Source: Pseudomonas sp. PB106
Lineage (GTDB): Bacteria; Pseudomonadota; Gammaproteobacteria; Pseudomonadales; Pseudomonadaceae
DNA: 64,000 nucleotides
Reading direction: 5' to 3'
NCBI RefSeq assembly: GCF_009764645.1
Contig: NZ_RWIM01000015.1
Location: 1-64,000, forward strand
Numbering within the stretch: the stretch's first letter is position 1; every line of letters begins with the position of its first letter. Below, in pieces: positions 7,284 to 16,500 of this stretch. Under the pieces are notes generated by a model that had not been told where the DNA came from, ran no database searches, and worked only from the letters and a program-made list of their open reading frames with translations. The translations under genes and the position numbers were made by a program.

Positions 7284-7600
7284 GTCATAAGACTCCTGGC
7301 AAGCAAGCGGGTATGCGCGCAAATAGACATTGCACGAGCTTTGTGACAGGTAGGCATACGCCTGGAATTTGCTTGGCCCATGTCGATCCGGTAAGGCAGG
7401 TCGACGGGTATTGTTATTGGCGGGCAGTCTGTCGGCTGAGGCGCAACCCTGAGGGCTGACGACCGACAAAAAGTTTCTTAGAAGTATGTTGTGACTCGTC
7501 GGTCACAATTTGGCCGACGTCCTGATTCAAGCAGGGGAGTCGGCATCGCGCAAGTGCCGTTGGTAAATTGTTCGACAACTTCTGCTGAGCGGTCGCGGGC
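7284..7600 (-). promoter_or_regulatory. phaG upstream region with a TTGTGAC-N6-GTCACAA palindrome
   Basis: No gene is seen in these 317 bp. A perfect 7-bp inverted repeat, TTGTGAC (7489-7495) and GTCACAA (7502-7508), has the geometry of a dimeric regulator site and lies about 205 bp upstream of phaG. The half-sites TGTGA/TCACA are separated by eight bases, not the six of Crp/Vfr. No strong sigma-70 promoter could be chosen with confidence. Confidence 0.45.
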
Positions 7601-8293
7601 TTAGAACAAATGAATCTCTTCGGTGCGCAAAGCGCGGTACTCGCCCGGTTTTAGCGCGTCATCAAGCTGCAACAGACCCATGGATTCGCGGTGCAGGCGC
7701 ATGACTTTGTTGTTGAAAAAACCAAACATGCGCTTCACCTGGTGGTAGCGACCTTCAACGATACTCAACCGCGCCGAGTGTGGCCCGAGCAGCTCAAGTT
7801 GCGCCGGCTGCGTGGTCAGGTCTTCGAAGGCGAAGTAGATGCCCTCGGCAAAAGTGGTCGCATATTCCGCGCCAATCTCCTGCTCGGTCTCGACGTAGTA
7901 GACCTTCGGCAGCTTGGTCTGCGGCTGCGTCAGGCGGCGCGACCACGCGCCGTCGTTGGTGATCAGCATCAGGCCAGTGGTGTTGAAGTCCAGACGTCCG
8001 GCAATGTGCAGGTCGTCCTTGTCGGGTTCATCGATCAGGTCGAGCACGGTTGGGTGTTGCGGATCGCGGGTGGCGCTGACGCAGCCCGGCGGCTTGTGCA
8101 GCATGAAATAGCGTGCCGTTTTACCGATTTGCAGCACTTCGTTGTCGACTTCGACGCGGCTGAATTCCAGCACTTCACTGTGCGGATCGTTGACGATTTT
8201 TCCGTCAATCCGCACGCGCTTTTCCACCAGCAACAGGCGAACCTGCTGACGGTTGTAGCGGGGCAGGTTGCTGAGAAAACGGTCGACGCGCAT
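7601..8293 (-). CDS. rsuA: 16S rRNA pseudouridine(516) synthase
   Basis: This 230-residue RsuA/RluB/E/F-family enzyme isomerises a uridine in the 16S rRNA 530-loop region. It has an N-terminal S4 RNA-binding domain (about residues 1-45, RVDRFLSNLPRYNRQQVRLL), then YFMLHKPPGCVSATRDPQHPT and the catalytic GRLDFNTTGLML with D102. RYHQVKRMF near 185 completes the fold. Length and domain order match E. coli RsuA rather than the shorter RluE. The gene follows the Cys-rich small protein by 33 bp and may be the third gene of that unit. Confidence 0.88.
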   Translation of the reverse strand: MRVDRFLSNLPRYNRQQVRLLLVEKRVRIDGKIVNDPHSEVLEFSRVEVDNEVLQIGKTARYFMLHKPPGCVSATRDPQHPTVLDLIDEPDKDDLHIAGRLDFNTTGLMLITNDGAWSRRLTQPQTKLPKVYYVETEQEIGAEYATTFAEGIYFAFEDLTTQPAQLELLGPHSARLSIVEGRYHQVKRMFGFFNNKVMRLHRESMGLLQLDDALKPGEYRALRTEEIHLF

Positions 8294-8326
8294 GTTCAGA
8301 ATTCGATGATTGGAGGGCGGCGCATC

Positions 8327-8557
8327 TTACGGGATCGAGCGCTTGGCCGCTTGCAGTTGCGCCTCGACCTGCGCGCAACGCGGGCACAGGCAGGACTGGT
8401 TGCGCAGTTCTGACGGCAGGGCTTCGAGCACCGCCGGGTCAATGCTTACGCCATAGCACCAGCACTCGCGGTCGGCGGTGCGCGGGTCGGCGAGACTGCA
8501 GTCGTTGCGGGCGCCGCAGGCCGGGCAATGGTCGGGTTTAACGTCGGAATCAGGCAT
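8327..8557 (-). CDS. Small cysteine-rich (CWC-type) protein
   Basis: This 76-residue protein has seven Cys in a zinc-ribbon-like spacing: CPACGARNDC, ECWCYG, and CLCPRC. It fits the cysteine-rich CWC family of unknown function, widespread in proteobacteria. Start ATG 8557 was chosen because the CPACG motif follows directly; an ORF extending to 8659 overlaps the diguanylate cyclase and adds no homology. Its first codons overlap the end of the diguanylate cyclase gene by 8 bp, so translation is probably coupled. Metal binding is inferred. Confidence 0.75.
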   Translation of the reverse strand: MPDSDVKPDHCPACGARNDCSLADPRTADRECWCYGVSIDPAVLEALPSELRNQSCLCPRCAQVEAQLQAAKRSIP

Positions 8558-10037
8558 AAGTCGAGTGAGGCATTTCCACGCAGGTGCGATTGCGGCCGGT
8601 TTGTTTGGCTCGGTACATCGCATGATCGGCCCGCGACAGCAGGCTGTGCAAGGTGTCATCGCGTTGCAGGGTGGTGGCGCCGATGCTCACGGTCAGATTG
8701 AGGCGGTGGCCGTCGTAGGCATATTCGTGTTGTTCGACGTGTTGGCGGATCTTTTCGGCAATTTTCTGACCGGTGTCGCCATCAGTGTCTTTCAACAAAA
8801 CGATAAATTCCTCACCGCCCCAACGGCAGACGATGTCTGCATGGCGCAAGCAGCTTTGCAGATCGCGGGCAAAGCCGATCAACACCTGATCACCGGCCAT
8901 GTGCCCATAAGTGTCGTTCAATGCCTTGAAGTGATCGAGGTCGAGCAGCAACGCCGTCAGCGGTTTGGTCTCGCGTTGTGCTTCGTGCAGGGCTTGCGCG
9001 GCGAGCAGGTCGAAACCGCGACGGTTCGGCAATTCGGTCAGGCTGTCGAGGGTGGCCTGAGCGTGAATCTTGGTTTGATAGCGTTTGATCACCCGGTTGA
9101 GCAAGGCCAACACAATCAACGTCACCAGCAAACAGATCAACAAGTTGAGATACAGCGACTGACGGATTTCGCTCAGCGCACCGTCTTCGCGCTTATCGAC
9201 GAACAGATACCAGTTCAGCTCGGGAATAAACCGTACGTTGAGAAAATGCCCCTGTCCGTGAGCGGAATACTCGTAACTGCCGCTGTGCGGTTTCGGCAAC
9301 TGGCTGACCAGGCTCTTCATGCTTTCGATTTCGCTGAGGCTCTGACCGATGTGCGCGCCTTCGGGGCCGCCTTCGGCACCGGTCAAAACCAGTCGGCCAA
9401 AGGTATCAACGAAGTACACGCTGCGTTGATAGCGCTGTTGATACTTGTCGATCAGCTTGATCACCGCATCCACGGTCAGACCGACGCCCGCCGCGCCGAT
9501 GAAGCGGTCGTGGTAATCGTAAACCTTGTAGTTGATGAAGAACGTCAGGTTGTCCTTGTTGGCCAGGTCCGGGTCGACGTTGATCTCGTACGGGTCTTTC
9601 ATGTCGCGCACGCGGAAGTACCAAGCGTCGCGCGGTTCTTCCACTTTGATCTGCTTGAGCACGCCTTTGGCGTGGTAGTAGGTGAGGGTGCTGTTGGAAA
9701 CGAAAAAAGCAGTGTAGGCGCCGTAATGGGTCATGACTTCGTTGAGGTAACGGGTCATTTGCTCGGGGTTTTGTTCGCCGTTGACCACCCAATCGCGCAT
9801 GAAAGTGTCGCGGGACATCATCGAGGAAATCAGGATCGGTCTGACGAGGTCTTTCTGGATTTCCGAGTAGACCGTGTCGGACGTCAGCGGCAGTTCGGTG
9901 TTGACGATGTTGTCGCGGATCGAGGCTCGGGAGGCGTAGTAGCTCAGCAGGGACGTGGCGAGGAAACCGGCGCCGAGCAGGGCGATCAGCGTGAGTACCA
10001 GCGAGCGTTGGGAGTACAGCGCAGATCGATGCGGCAT
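8550..10037 (-). CDS. Membrane-bound diguanylate cyclase with dCache-type sensor
   Basis: This 495-residue protein makes cyclic di-GMP. TM1 is at about residues 13-33. A large periplasmic sensor (about 35-290) contains the YYHAKGVLKQ and DAWYFRVRD motifs typical of dCache domains. TM2 is at about 297-318 (LLICLLVTLIVLALLN). The GGDEF domain has DSLTELPNRRGFD and the active loop RWGGEEF. An RHAD sequence five residues before GGEEF is a good inhibitory I-site, so product inhibition is expected. No EAL or HD-GYP domain is present. The Cys-rich gene overlaps its 3' end. The ligand is unknown. Confidence 0.92.
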   Translation of the reverse strand: MPHRSALYSQRSLVLTLIALLGAGFLATSLLSYYASRASIRDNIVNTELPLTSDTVYSEIQKDLVRPILISSMMSRDTFMRDWVVNGEQNPEQMTRYLNEVMTHYGAYTAFFVSNSTLTYYHAKGVLKQIKVEEPRDAWYFRVRDMKDPYEINVDPDLANKDNLTFFINYKVYDYHDRFIGAAGVGLTVDAVIKLIDKYQQRYQRSVYFVDTFGRLVLTGAEGGPEGAHIGQSLSEIESMKSLVSQLPKPHSGSYEYSAHGQGHFLNVRFIPELNWYLFVDKREDGALSEIRQSLYLNLLICLLVTLIVLALLNRVIKRYQTKIHAQATLDSLTELPNRRGFDLLAAQALHEAQRETKPLTALLLDLDHFKALNDTYGHMAGDQVLIGFARDLQSCLRHADIVCRWGGEEFIVLLKDTDGDTGQKIAEKIRQHVEQHEYAYDGHRLNLTVSIGATTLQRDDTLHSLLSRADHAMYRAKQTGRNRTCVEMPHSTYA

Positions 10038-10358
10038 GGCAGTTCCATTGGCAGTGGCCCGATGGCATGCATTCTAATGGCACTGCGGCGAAATAACTGC
10101 TCCATGTTCGGCGCGAATGGTTGTTCCTGAAGCCAGCCTTGTAGGAGTGAGCGTGCTCGCGATTGCAGTATGACATTCAGTGAAGATGTGGCTGATACAC
10201 CGTCATCGCGAGCAAGCTCGCTCCCACAGGGTTTTTCGATGGGGCGGACGCCGCTGATCTGAAGCCGGGCGGGACTCGGCACTTGATCGATCCGCACCAG
10301 TCAAACGTATGTCGGCTGCTCTGTTCCGTTGCGGCCGTGGGTCTTTCAGGAGGCCATC
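10038..10358. other. Intergenic region with REP pair
   Basis: This stretch between divergent genes contains the REP pair at 10140-10230 and the promoter regions of the diguanylate cyclase and the first Tyr-rich lipoprotein. No other gene is supported. Confidence 0.5.
10140..10230. repeat. REP pair (GCGAGCAAGCTCGC class), diverged left arm
   Basis: The right arm (10203-10228) is the canonical TCGCGAGCAAGCTCGCTCC sequence. The inverted left arm (10140-10162) has changes (GGAGTGAGCGTGCTCGCGA). About 40 bp separate them. This is the same class as at 21.1, 28.9 and 54.5 kb. Confidence 0.85.
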
Positions 10359-10610
10359 ATGCGTATCCAGAAGATTTTGTTCGGTGCAGTTCTTGTTTTC
10401 GGTCTGTCCGGTTGTTACTACTACGCCGGTCCTTACGACGCTTACCCCGCCACTTACTACTATCCCGGCTACTACTCACCTTATTCCTACGGCAGTTATT
10501 ACGGCCCGCGCTACTACGGCGGCGCGCGCTATTACTACGGTGGCTATGGTTATCGCGGCGGTTACGGACGGGGTTATCACGGCGGCGGATATCATGGTGG
10601 GCACCATTAA
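10359..10610 (+). CDS. Small Tyr/Gly-rich lipoprotein
   Basis: An 83-residue precursor with a lipoprotein signal peptide (RIQKILFGAVLVFGLSGC, lipobox LSGC, acylated Cys19). The mature 65 residues are almost only Tyr, Gly, Pro, His and Ser: YYPGYYSPYSYGSYYGP, then GYGRGYHGGGYHGG. No catalytic residues are seen; it is probably disordered or an adhesive or metal-binding surface peptide through the final His. ATG 10359 follows CAGGAGG. A second lipoprotein of similar type lies 180 bp downstream in the same direction, suggesting duplication. Confidence 0.75.
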   Translation: MRIQKILFGAVLVFGLSGCYYYAGPYDAYPATYYYPGYYSPYSYGSYYGPRYYGGARYYYGGYGYRGGYGRGYHGGGYHGGHH

Positions 10611-10789
10611 TCAGGGGCTGAATGACGGCGTTTGCGGATGAACAAGGTTTCACCAATCACTTGTTTCAACTTGTTGCGGGAACGCACCAGATGCCGAAAA
10701 CGCTGTCTGATTTTTCGACAGTCACCGATTAATTGACTGTCGCCTGCCAGCGTCGCTGGTGTGGCCAACCCGCGGTCCAGGAGGCCGCC

Positions 10790-11197
10790 ATGTATAGACG
10801 AATTCTTCTGCTTGCTGCGTTGATGTTTTCCGTTGCCGGTTGCGCCCCGTACTCGTACGCGGACTCGTACTACAGCTCCCAGGTCTACACATCACCCGCA
10901 CCGGCTTACTACAACACTGGCGGCACTTACTACCGAGGCGGCAGCACCTATTACGCGCAGCCGCGTTACTATCAACCGCAACCGCGGTACTACCAGCAAC
11001 CGCGCTATTACCAATCGGCGCCGCGTTACTACCAACCGGCCCCACGCCATTACGAAACCCGCCGCTGGCACGGCAATGATCGCGGCAACTGGGACGGCCA
11101 CCGTCGCGGCGGATGGGACAACGATCATCGCGGTCGCGGCAATTACGACCGGCACAGCGGGCGAGGCGACCATAACGGCCGTGGCAACCGCTGGTAA
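10790..11197 (+). CDS. Tyr-rich repeat lipoprotein
   Basis: A 135-residue lipoprotein precursor. The signal peptide RRILLLAALMFSVAGC ends at the acylated Cys18. The mature part has a heptad-like repeat of PRYYQxx units (PRYYQPQ, PRYYQQ, PRYYQSA, PRYYQPA) at about residues 65-90. A basic Gly/Arg/His/Asp tail follows (RGNWDGHRRGGWDNDHRG). ATG 10790 follows CCAGGAGG. It has its own strong terminator. The family is not recognised. The aromatic and charged repeats suggest an outer-membrane or cell-surface peptide that interacts with polymers, which is speculative. Confidence 0.75.
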   Translation: MYRRILLLAALMFSVAGCAPYSYADSYYSSQVYTSPAPAYYNTGGTYYRGGSTYYAQPRYYQPQPRYYQQPRYYQSAPRYYQPAPRHYETRRWHGNDRGNWDGHRRGGWDNDHRGRGNYDRHSGRGDHNGRGNRW

Positions 11198-11210
11198 TCA
11201 ACCGCAAATG

Positions 11211-11240
11211 AAAAGCGGCGCATTGAGCGCCGCTTTTTTT
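11211..11240 (+). terminator. Rho-independent terminator after the Tyr-rich lipoproteins
   Basis: AAAAGCGGCGC pairs with GCGCCGCTTTT over a 5-nt loop and is followed by further T. It isolates the lipoprotein genes from the RTX unit downstream. Confidence 0.93.
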
Positions 11241-11395
11241 GTGCCCGCGGAAAAAACCTGTGTTTCGCCATCTCCTAGGCGCTTCTAGGAAGCCTCCTAC
11301 AGTTTTATTTCTTCGCATTTGTTAGCGTTTGTATATGTCAATTGATGTTGAAAAGCGTCAGTTCAATGGAGACGTATAAAACGGAATTTGCTCAA

Positions 11396-12598
11396 GTGAA
11401 GCTTCTTGTGATTCATCAAAATTTTCCGGGGCAGTTTCGTCATGTGGCGCTAGAAGCTGTTCGTCGACGCTGCGAGGTGGTTGCTATTGGGCGAGACACG
11501 GCTCCGGGACTCGAAGGCGTAAAACTGTTTCGCTATCGCACGTCAAGAACAAGGCAGACCGATATTCAAGCCTATTTGCGGACGTATGACGACGCCGTGA
11601 CTGACGGGCGGAAAGTTTACCAAATTCTGAAAACGCTCAAGCTTGAGGATTATCGACCTGATGTGATTCTCGCTCATCCAGGATGGGGTGAATCGCTATT
11701 TATCAAAGATGTGTATCCCGATGTGCCGCTTATTCATTTCTGCGAGTTTTATTATCGAGCACATGGGGCGGATTCAGGGTTTGATCCTGAATTTCCAAGT
11801 GTCGATGAGGAGTGTTCAAGGCTGCGAGTTTTGAACTCGATGCATCTCTTGAATCTTGAACAGTGCGATATTGCAATTGCCCCGAAGCAGTGGCAACGCA
11901 GTCTTTTCCCAGCGGCCTACCATTCGAAAATTCAAGTGATCCACGAAGGCGTCATTCGGAAATACTCTTCGCAGAGGGTTGATTCGTTAACGTTGCCCAG
12001 TGGCCATGTTCTAAAAGCGGGGCAGCCCATCGTCACGTACGTGGCCAGAAATTTAGAGCCTTATCGCGGATTCCATAGTTTTATGAGGGCCATTCCCCAT
12101 ATACAGGCTGAGTGCCCGGAGGCTCAAATAGTCATAGTGGGTGGAGACGAAGTCAGTTACGGGCGAATGCCAATCGGGTACCCGAATTGGCGAAGCAGGA
12201 TGGCGGCGGAGGTTGATTTAGACAGTTGCAATGTGCATTTCAGCGGAAGACTTCCGTATCAAAAATATAGAGCAGTGCTGGAGCTTTCAAAAGCTCATGT
12301 CTATTTAACTTATCCATTTGTTTTGTCGTGGTCGCTTTTAGAAGCCATGGCTTCTGGTTGCATCGTAATTGCGTCTGATACGGCACCACTGCGAGAGGTA
12401 ATTCTTGATGGCGTTAACGGAGTGCTCGTGGATTTTTTCGACTATAAGGCGATAGCCAAGAGAGTGACTAACGTTTTACAAGATGACAGGGAGTTTCAAT
12501 CACTGGGTGAGTCAGCAAAGTTGACTGCGAGTAAATTTGACGTGGTCAATGGACTAAAGGGGTATTTCGAAATATTTGACGGGCTAATAAGCAGATAA
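11396..12598 (+). CDS. Family 4 glycosyltransferase of the RTX unit
   Basis: A cytoplasmic GT-B glycosyltransferase of about 400 residues. The N-terminus KLLVIHQNFPGQFRHVALEA and the segment DVILAHPGWGESLF, then IHFCEFYYRAHG, are the signature of a GT4 subgroup. The C-terminal sugar-nucleotide site is SWSLLEAMASGCIVIASDT with the E-x7-E-like arrangement ending at LREVI. An ORF extends upstream to 11342, but homologues begin at the equivalent of KLLVIHQ, so GTG 11396 is preferred; ATG 11366 is an alternative. Its codons are AT-richer than its neighbours. It is the first gene of a unit with the membrane protein and the RTX protein, so it may glycosylate that protein or an associated glycan; donor and acceptor are unknown. 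Confidence 0.82.
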   Translation: MKLLVIHQNFPGQFRHVALEAVRRRCEVVAIGRDTAPGLEGVKLFRYRTSRTRQTDIQAYLRTYDDAVTDGRKVYQILKTLKLEDYRPDVILAHPGWGESLFIKDVYPDVPLIHFCEFYYRAHGADSGFDPEFPSVDEECSRLRVLNSMHLLNLEQCDIAIAPKQWQRSLFPAAYHSKIQVIHEGVIRKYSSQRVDSLTLPSGHVLKAGQPIVTYVARNLEPYRGFHSFMRAIPHIQAECPEAQIVIVGGDEVSYGRMPIGYPNWRSRMAAEVDLDSCNVHFSGRLPYQKYRAVLELSKAHVYLTYPFVLSWSLLEAMASGCIVIASDTAPLREVILDGVNGVLVDFFDYKAIAKRVTNVLQDDREFQSLGESAKLTASKFDVVNGLKGYFEIFDGLISR

Positions 12599-12643
12599 CG
12601 GCGCAAGTGACTTGTTTTTACAATTTCAATAAGGAACATTGAA

Positions 12644-13504
12644 ATGTTTAAGGTCTCTCGAAGGGAAGTAATCAGACGGACAAAAAAAGCTGTGAAATAC
12701 AGCCTTTTTTTGGCCGCTTGTTATTGGGTAGTAGATTTCCATAACCAGTGGGACGACGCAGCGGAGGCCCGGGCGATCCGCCACAAAAAAGAAGGAGAAT
12801 GCAGTAAAAAACTTGCCGGCATGGAGCAGGTGCCCATTTTAGGAGGCAGCTATCTTGATAGAACTCGAATCCCCGGCTTTCATTTCGGCTCCAGGCTGAA
12901 AGGCGATGGCTCCTGTATTGCGGACCTTCTTGAAGGGGCATTCTGGTGGACGGGAACTGAACTGATCACCGCTTTTGACCAAGTTGGTAAAGAACCGTCA
13001 CCTGATTGGGGATTCTATAAAGTTGCGGCCAGACTTTATACTAGGACGGAGCACAATGAGCCGCACACGATGGGTTATCGGCATAAGGATTGGCCGGATG
13101 ATTTGATTGTAAAGCTGAAGAATTATCCGGGCTTGGAGCTTTGGCTCAATGCGCCGCCTCCTCACTTCAAAAACGCAGGGACTATTAAGATTTTTGTAAT
13201 GCCTGATTGGCGACGTCGTGATGGAACGCCAAGATTAATAAAATGTGACGGTCTGAATTCTGCTGGTGATGAAGTCATCGCAAGTGGGCTAAGTCAAACT
13301 GAACTGCTGACGTTTAGCAGGGCGGAATTGGAAAGTGTGGACTTTGGAAAGCTGAATACCCGATGTTCGGTCGAGCTTCATAGCTTCGATTTTGCCGGAG
13401 GGGACGGTCGTGTAAGTTTTGGAACCAGTTCGTTACGCGGCGCTCCTGAAGCGCTTAGGTTTGTCAGTGAGTACCTTTCTTCTTCAATTGTTACAGGGAA
13501 GTGA
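12644..13504 (+). CDS. Membrane-anchored protein of unknown family in the RTX unit
   Basis: A 286-residue protein that I do not recognise. The N-terminus is strongly basic (SRREVIRRTKKAVK) and is followed by one hydrophobic helix (about residues 18-32, YSLFLAACYWVV). This predicts an N-in anchor with about 250 residues in the periplasm. The periplasmic part has four Cys (in GECSKK, DGSCIAD, LIKCDGL, NTRCSVE), compatible with two disulfides, and many Trp and Pro. ATG 12644 follows AAGGAAC. Its stop overlaps the RTX start (TGATG), so the two are probably translationally coupled. Its place suggests a role dedicated to the RTX protein: immunity, assembly or secretion. None of these can be shown from the sequence. 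Confidence 0.7.
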   Translation: MFKVSRREVIRRTKKAVKYSLFLAACYWVVDFHNQWDDAAEARAIRHKKEGECSKKLAGMEQVPILGGSYLDRTRIPGFHFGSRLKGDGSCIADLLEGAFWWTGTELITAFDQVGKEPSPDWGFYKVAARLYTRTEHNEPHTMGYRHKDWPDDLIVKLKNYPGLELWLNAPPPHFKNAGTIKIFVMPDWRRRDGTPRLIKCDGLNSAGDEVIASGLSQTELLTFSRAELESVDFGKLNTRCSVELHSFDFAGGDGRVSFGTSSLRGAPEALRFVSEYLSSSIVTGK

Positions 13505-16500
13505 TGATGAGTTATGTTTTTAGTGATTTAGAAAAGACAAAAATTATAACGGCTGCAACCGCCTGCGCCGGCATGCGGTTGGCGGCGGAGGGTATAGGAT
13601 ACGAAGCCGTGGATGTGGAGGGGAAAAATTGCGCGTATTTATATCAAGAATTATCCAATCTAATTGGAGGTAAATTAAGAGAAGGGGCTAACTTTGAAAA
13701 AGAAGTGGCAAATATACTCAGAAGTGCAAAGCTTTGGCTGGACGTCGCGATTGACGCTAATGGTGGGCGGGGCGCTTATTCTGCATTGATTCGCGCCTAC
13801 ACTTTACGGCAAGGAGAGCTCAGATTAAATAAGGTATTCAGCGAAAGTAAGATGCAAGAGTCGTCCAATCAGGTCGCAGTCAATTTTATGAACTCCCTGA
13901 TGAACGGCTCGGTTAAGTTTTATCTGCCGCCATGGACCGTTCCTTCCATTGACCAAATCGCAGCGATTGATGCAAGTGCCATTGGCGAAGTATTGTTTCG
14001 CAAAGAGGTGGGTGTAGAAGATACTGCCTCGAGTCAGAATGCCGGCTGGTCCGGAACCATAGGTTTTAGTCTGCTCGGCGGAAAACCTCCGTATGAAACC
14101 TGGAGACTGATATTCGCGGGTGATCCAGGTTCAGATATCAAAGGGAGTCATGAACTCGCCAAAGTAAACAGGCTCGATGATTATAAAAATATTCTATTCG
14201 CGATAGATTCCTATCGTATCGGTCTGCAAGCAGTGATAAAAAACTTTGGTGCCAACATAGTCAGCACTGTTTTTTCAGTCGTGCCCGAGCAAATCAACAT
14301 CGGCCTGGCCAGCAGTAACATCAACCCGCTGATTCAATATGTTGTGAAGGGCACACCCGTGTCACCCACCGTCAACTTGATTCTGCGGTATGGGGTGAAT
14401 GATTTCTTCGACATGTTCAGGCGCACGTACGACGGCAATTCTGCCGCGACGCCCACCTCCGACGAAACCTTTGCCGCTAATGCCTACGCATTTTTTTCAG
14501 CGCTTTCACCGACTCAATCACAAAGCATCGTTACCAAGACAATTGGGGAATACGGCAGCGCTTCAGCGTGGGTATCGCTGGCTACTCAAGCGACGCCGGT
14601 TGGCGAAGCGTTGCGAAACTCGCTGAAACAGCTCAGTGAAGTAGTAATTGAACGAGCGGACGGTTACTCGGGGCGGGGATTGGAGCTTCACGATCCACAA
14701 ACTGGCGAAGGTGTCATTACAGAGCATTGGATTGCCGACCGTGCGCAAATGTTGGCCCGACTGATTTCCAGAACCAATGGCTCCTACGGAGAAAATACCT
14801 TACAGAAATCCTCATATTCGGACTTGGCCACGGGCATACAGGCGCCAATGGCGACGGGGGTATCAAACCCGTTGGTCGTATTTGGTGATGATGGAGGGCG
14901 ATCTTTCGGTGGCGGGGGGAACGCCGATCACCTTCACGGTGGGAAGGGCAATGACTCGATTAGCGGGTTAGCGGGTAATGACAGCATTGAAGGTGGTCAC
15001 GGCAATGACTCGTTAACCGGAGGCGGCGGCAACGATGCGCTTTACGGGATGGCGGGTGATGATGTTTTAGTCGGGGGGAAGGGCAACGATTCGCTTAGCG
15101 GTGGCGCAGGCAATGATCGCTACGAATTCTCCAGTGGTGATGGAATCGACGAGATTGTCGATACCGGGATCAATGGGCATATCTTGATAAATGGCCTGCC
15201 AATCCCTGCGCTCAAGCGGAGTACGCCACTGAGCAATAACTGGTTCACTGAAGATCGAGCAATGGCGTTAACGCTCATCGAAGAACTCGATAAAGCTACG
15301 TTGAACATCAAGTACGGACCTGGCGACCTCATTGTGATCAAGGATTTCAAGCCAGGGATGCTGGGTATTCGTCTGCCTGAGTATCAAGGGCAAACCGCTT
15401 CACCTCCTGATCTGATCGTGCAAGGCGACTGGAAAGCCAAAGACACCGATCCCGCTACCCCCGGTGAACAAGTTTCGTACGATGAGTTTGGTAACGTCTT
15501 GGTATTGCCCAAAGTAAAACAGAGAAACAAGGCCGACGTGCTCCACGGTTCTGCAAAAGACGACGTCATTCTCGGCCTTGGCGGTTCTGATCGGCTATTT
15601 GGCAAAGCCGGAAACGATCGCCTGTTCGGGGATAAACAAATAACGCTTGAAAAGGCCATCGCCGACGGTACCACCAAAGGCAAGACAAGCCGTGGTGACT
15701 GGCTGGACGGAGGTCTGGGCGACGATCTATTGATAGGCACTTCTTCCCGAGACGTGTTGCTCGGTGGAAACAATCGGGACACGTTGCTTGGCGGAGCAGG
15801 AGATGATGTTTTATATGGTGATAACTCAACTGGGATGATCGAGCAGGATTGGAGTTTCAAGCAGGTTGAAAGTCTTGTAGACGGCGTCAGTCTTCACAGT
15901 ACCGTCTTTTCCAAAGCCTCTCCAAATGCTTCATCGGAGGGTGATAACGATGTTCTTTATGGTCAAGGTGGCCGGGACGTCCTCAATGGAGGCTGGGGCG
16001 AGGATCTACTGGACGGTGGAACTGAAGATGATCTTTTGTGGGGAGACGGAGGGAATGACACGCTATCAGGCGGGGATGGCAACGACACATTGTCTGGCGA
16101 CAATCTCGACAGCAAAAGTTTTGGACTCCAGAGCAAACACCATGGCGACGATGTACTGGATGGCGGCAAAGGCGATGATCGTCTTGCCGGCAACGGTGGT
16201 AGCGATGCGTTGTATGGCGGTCCCGGCAACGATGACCTGAAAGGTGACGATGACCTGCTGGACGGCGGTTCCGGTGAAGCCGCCCATTTTTTCGGGCGTG
16301 ATTTGCTGGACGGTGGCGCGGGAGATGACACGCTCTGGGGTGGCGGCGCTGATGATTCGCTGTTCGGGGGCGCCGGTAACGATGACCTGACCGGTGATTA
16401 TCCCAGCCATCCCGTTCGTTATCACGGTGATGACTTTCTTGATGGCGGTGAGGGGGATGACACACTCAGAGGGGCGGGCGGCTCGGACACACTCATCGGT

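Noticed and set aside
7489..7508. Crp/Vfr site upstream of phaG
   Set aside because: The TGTGA and TCACA halves are separated by eight bases, not six. The palindrome is kept only as an unassigned site.
8478..10130. 550-codon open frame on the plus strand
   Set aside because: It is antisense to the diguanylate cyclase, whose domains are unmistakable. Long antisense frames are expected in GC-rich Pseudomonas DNA.
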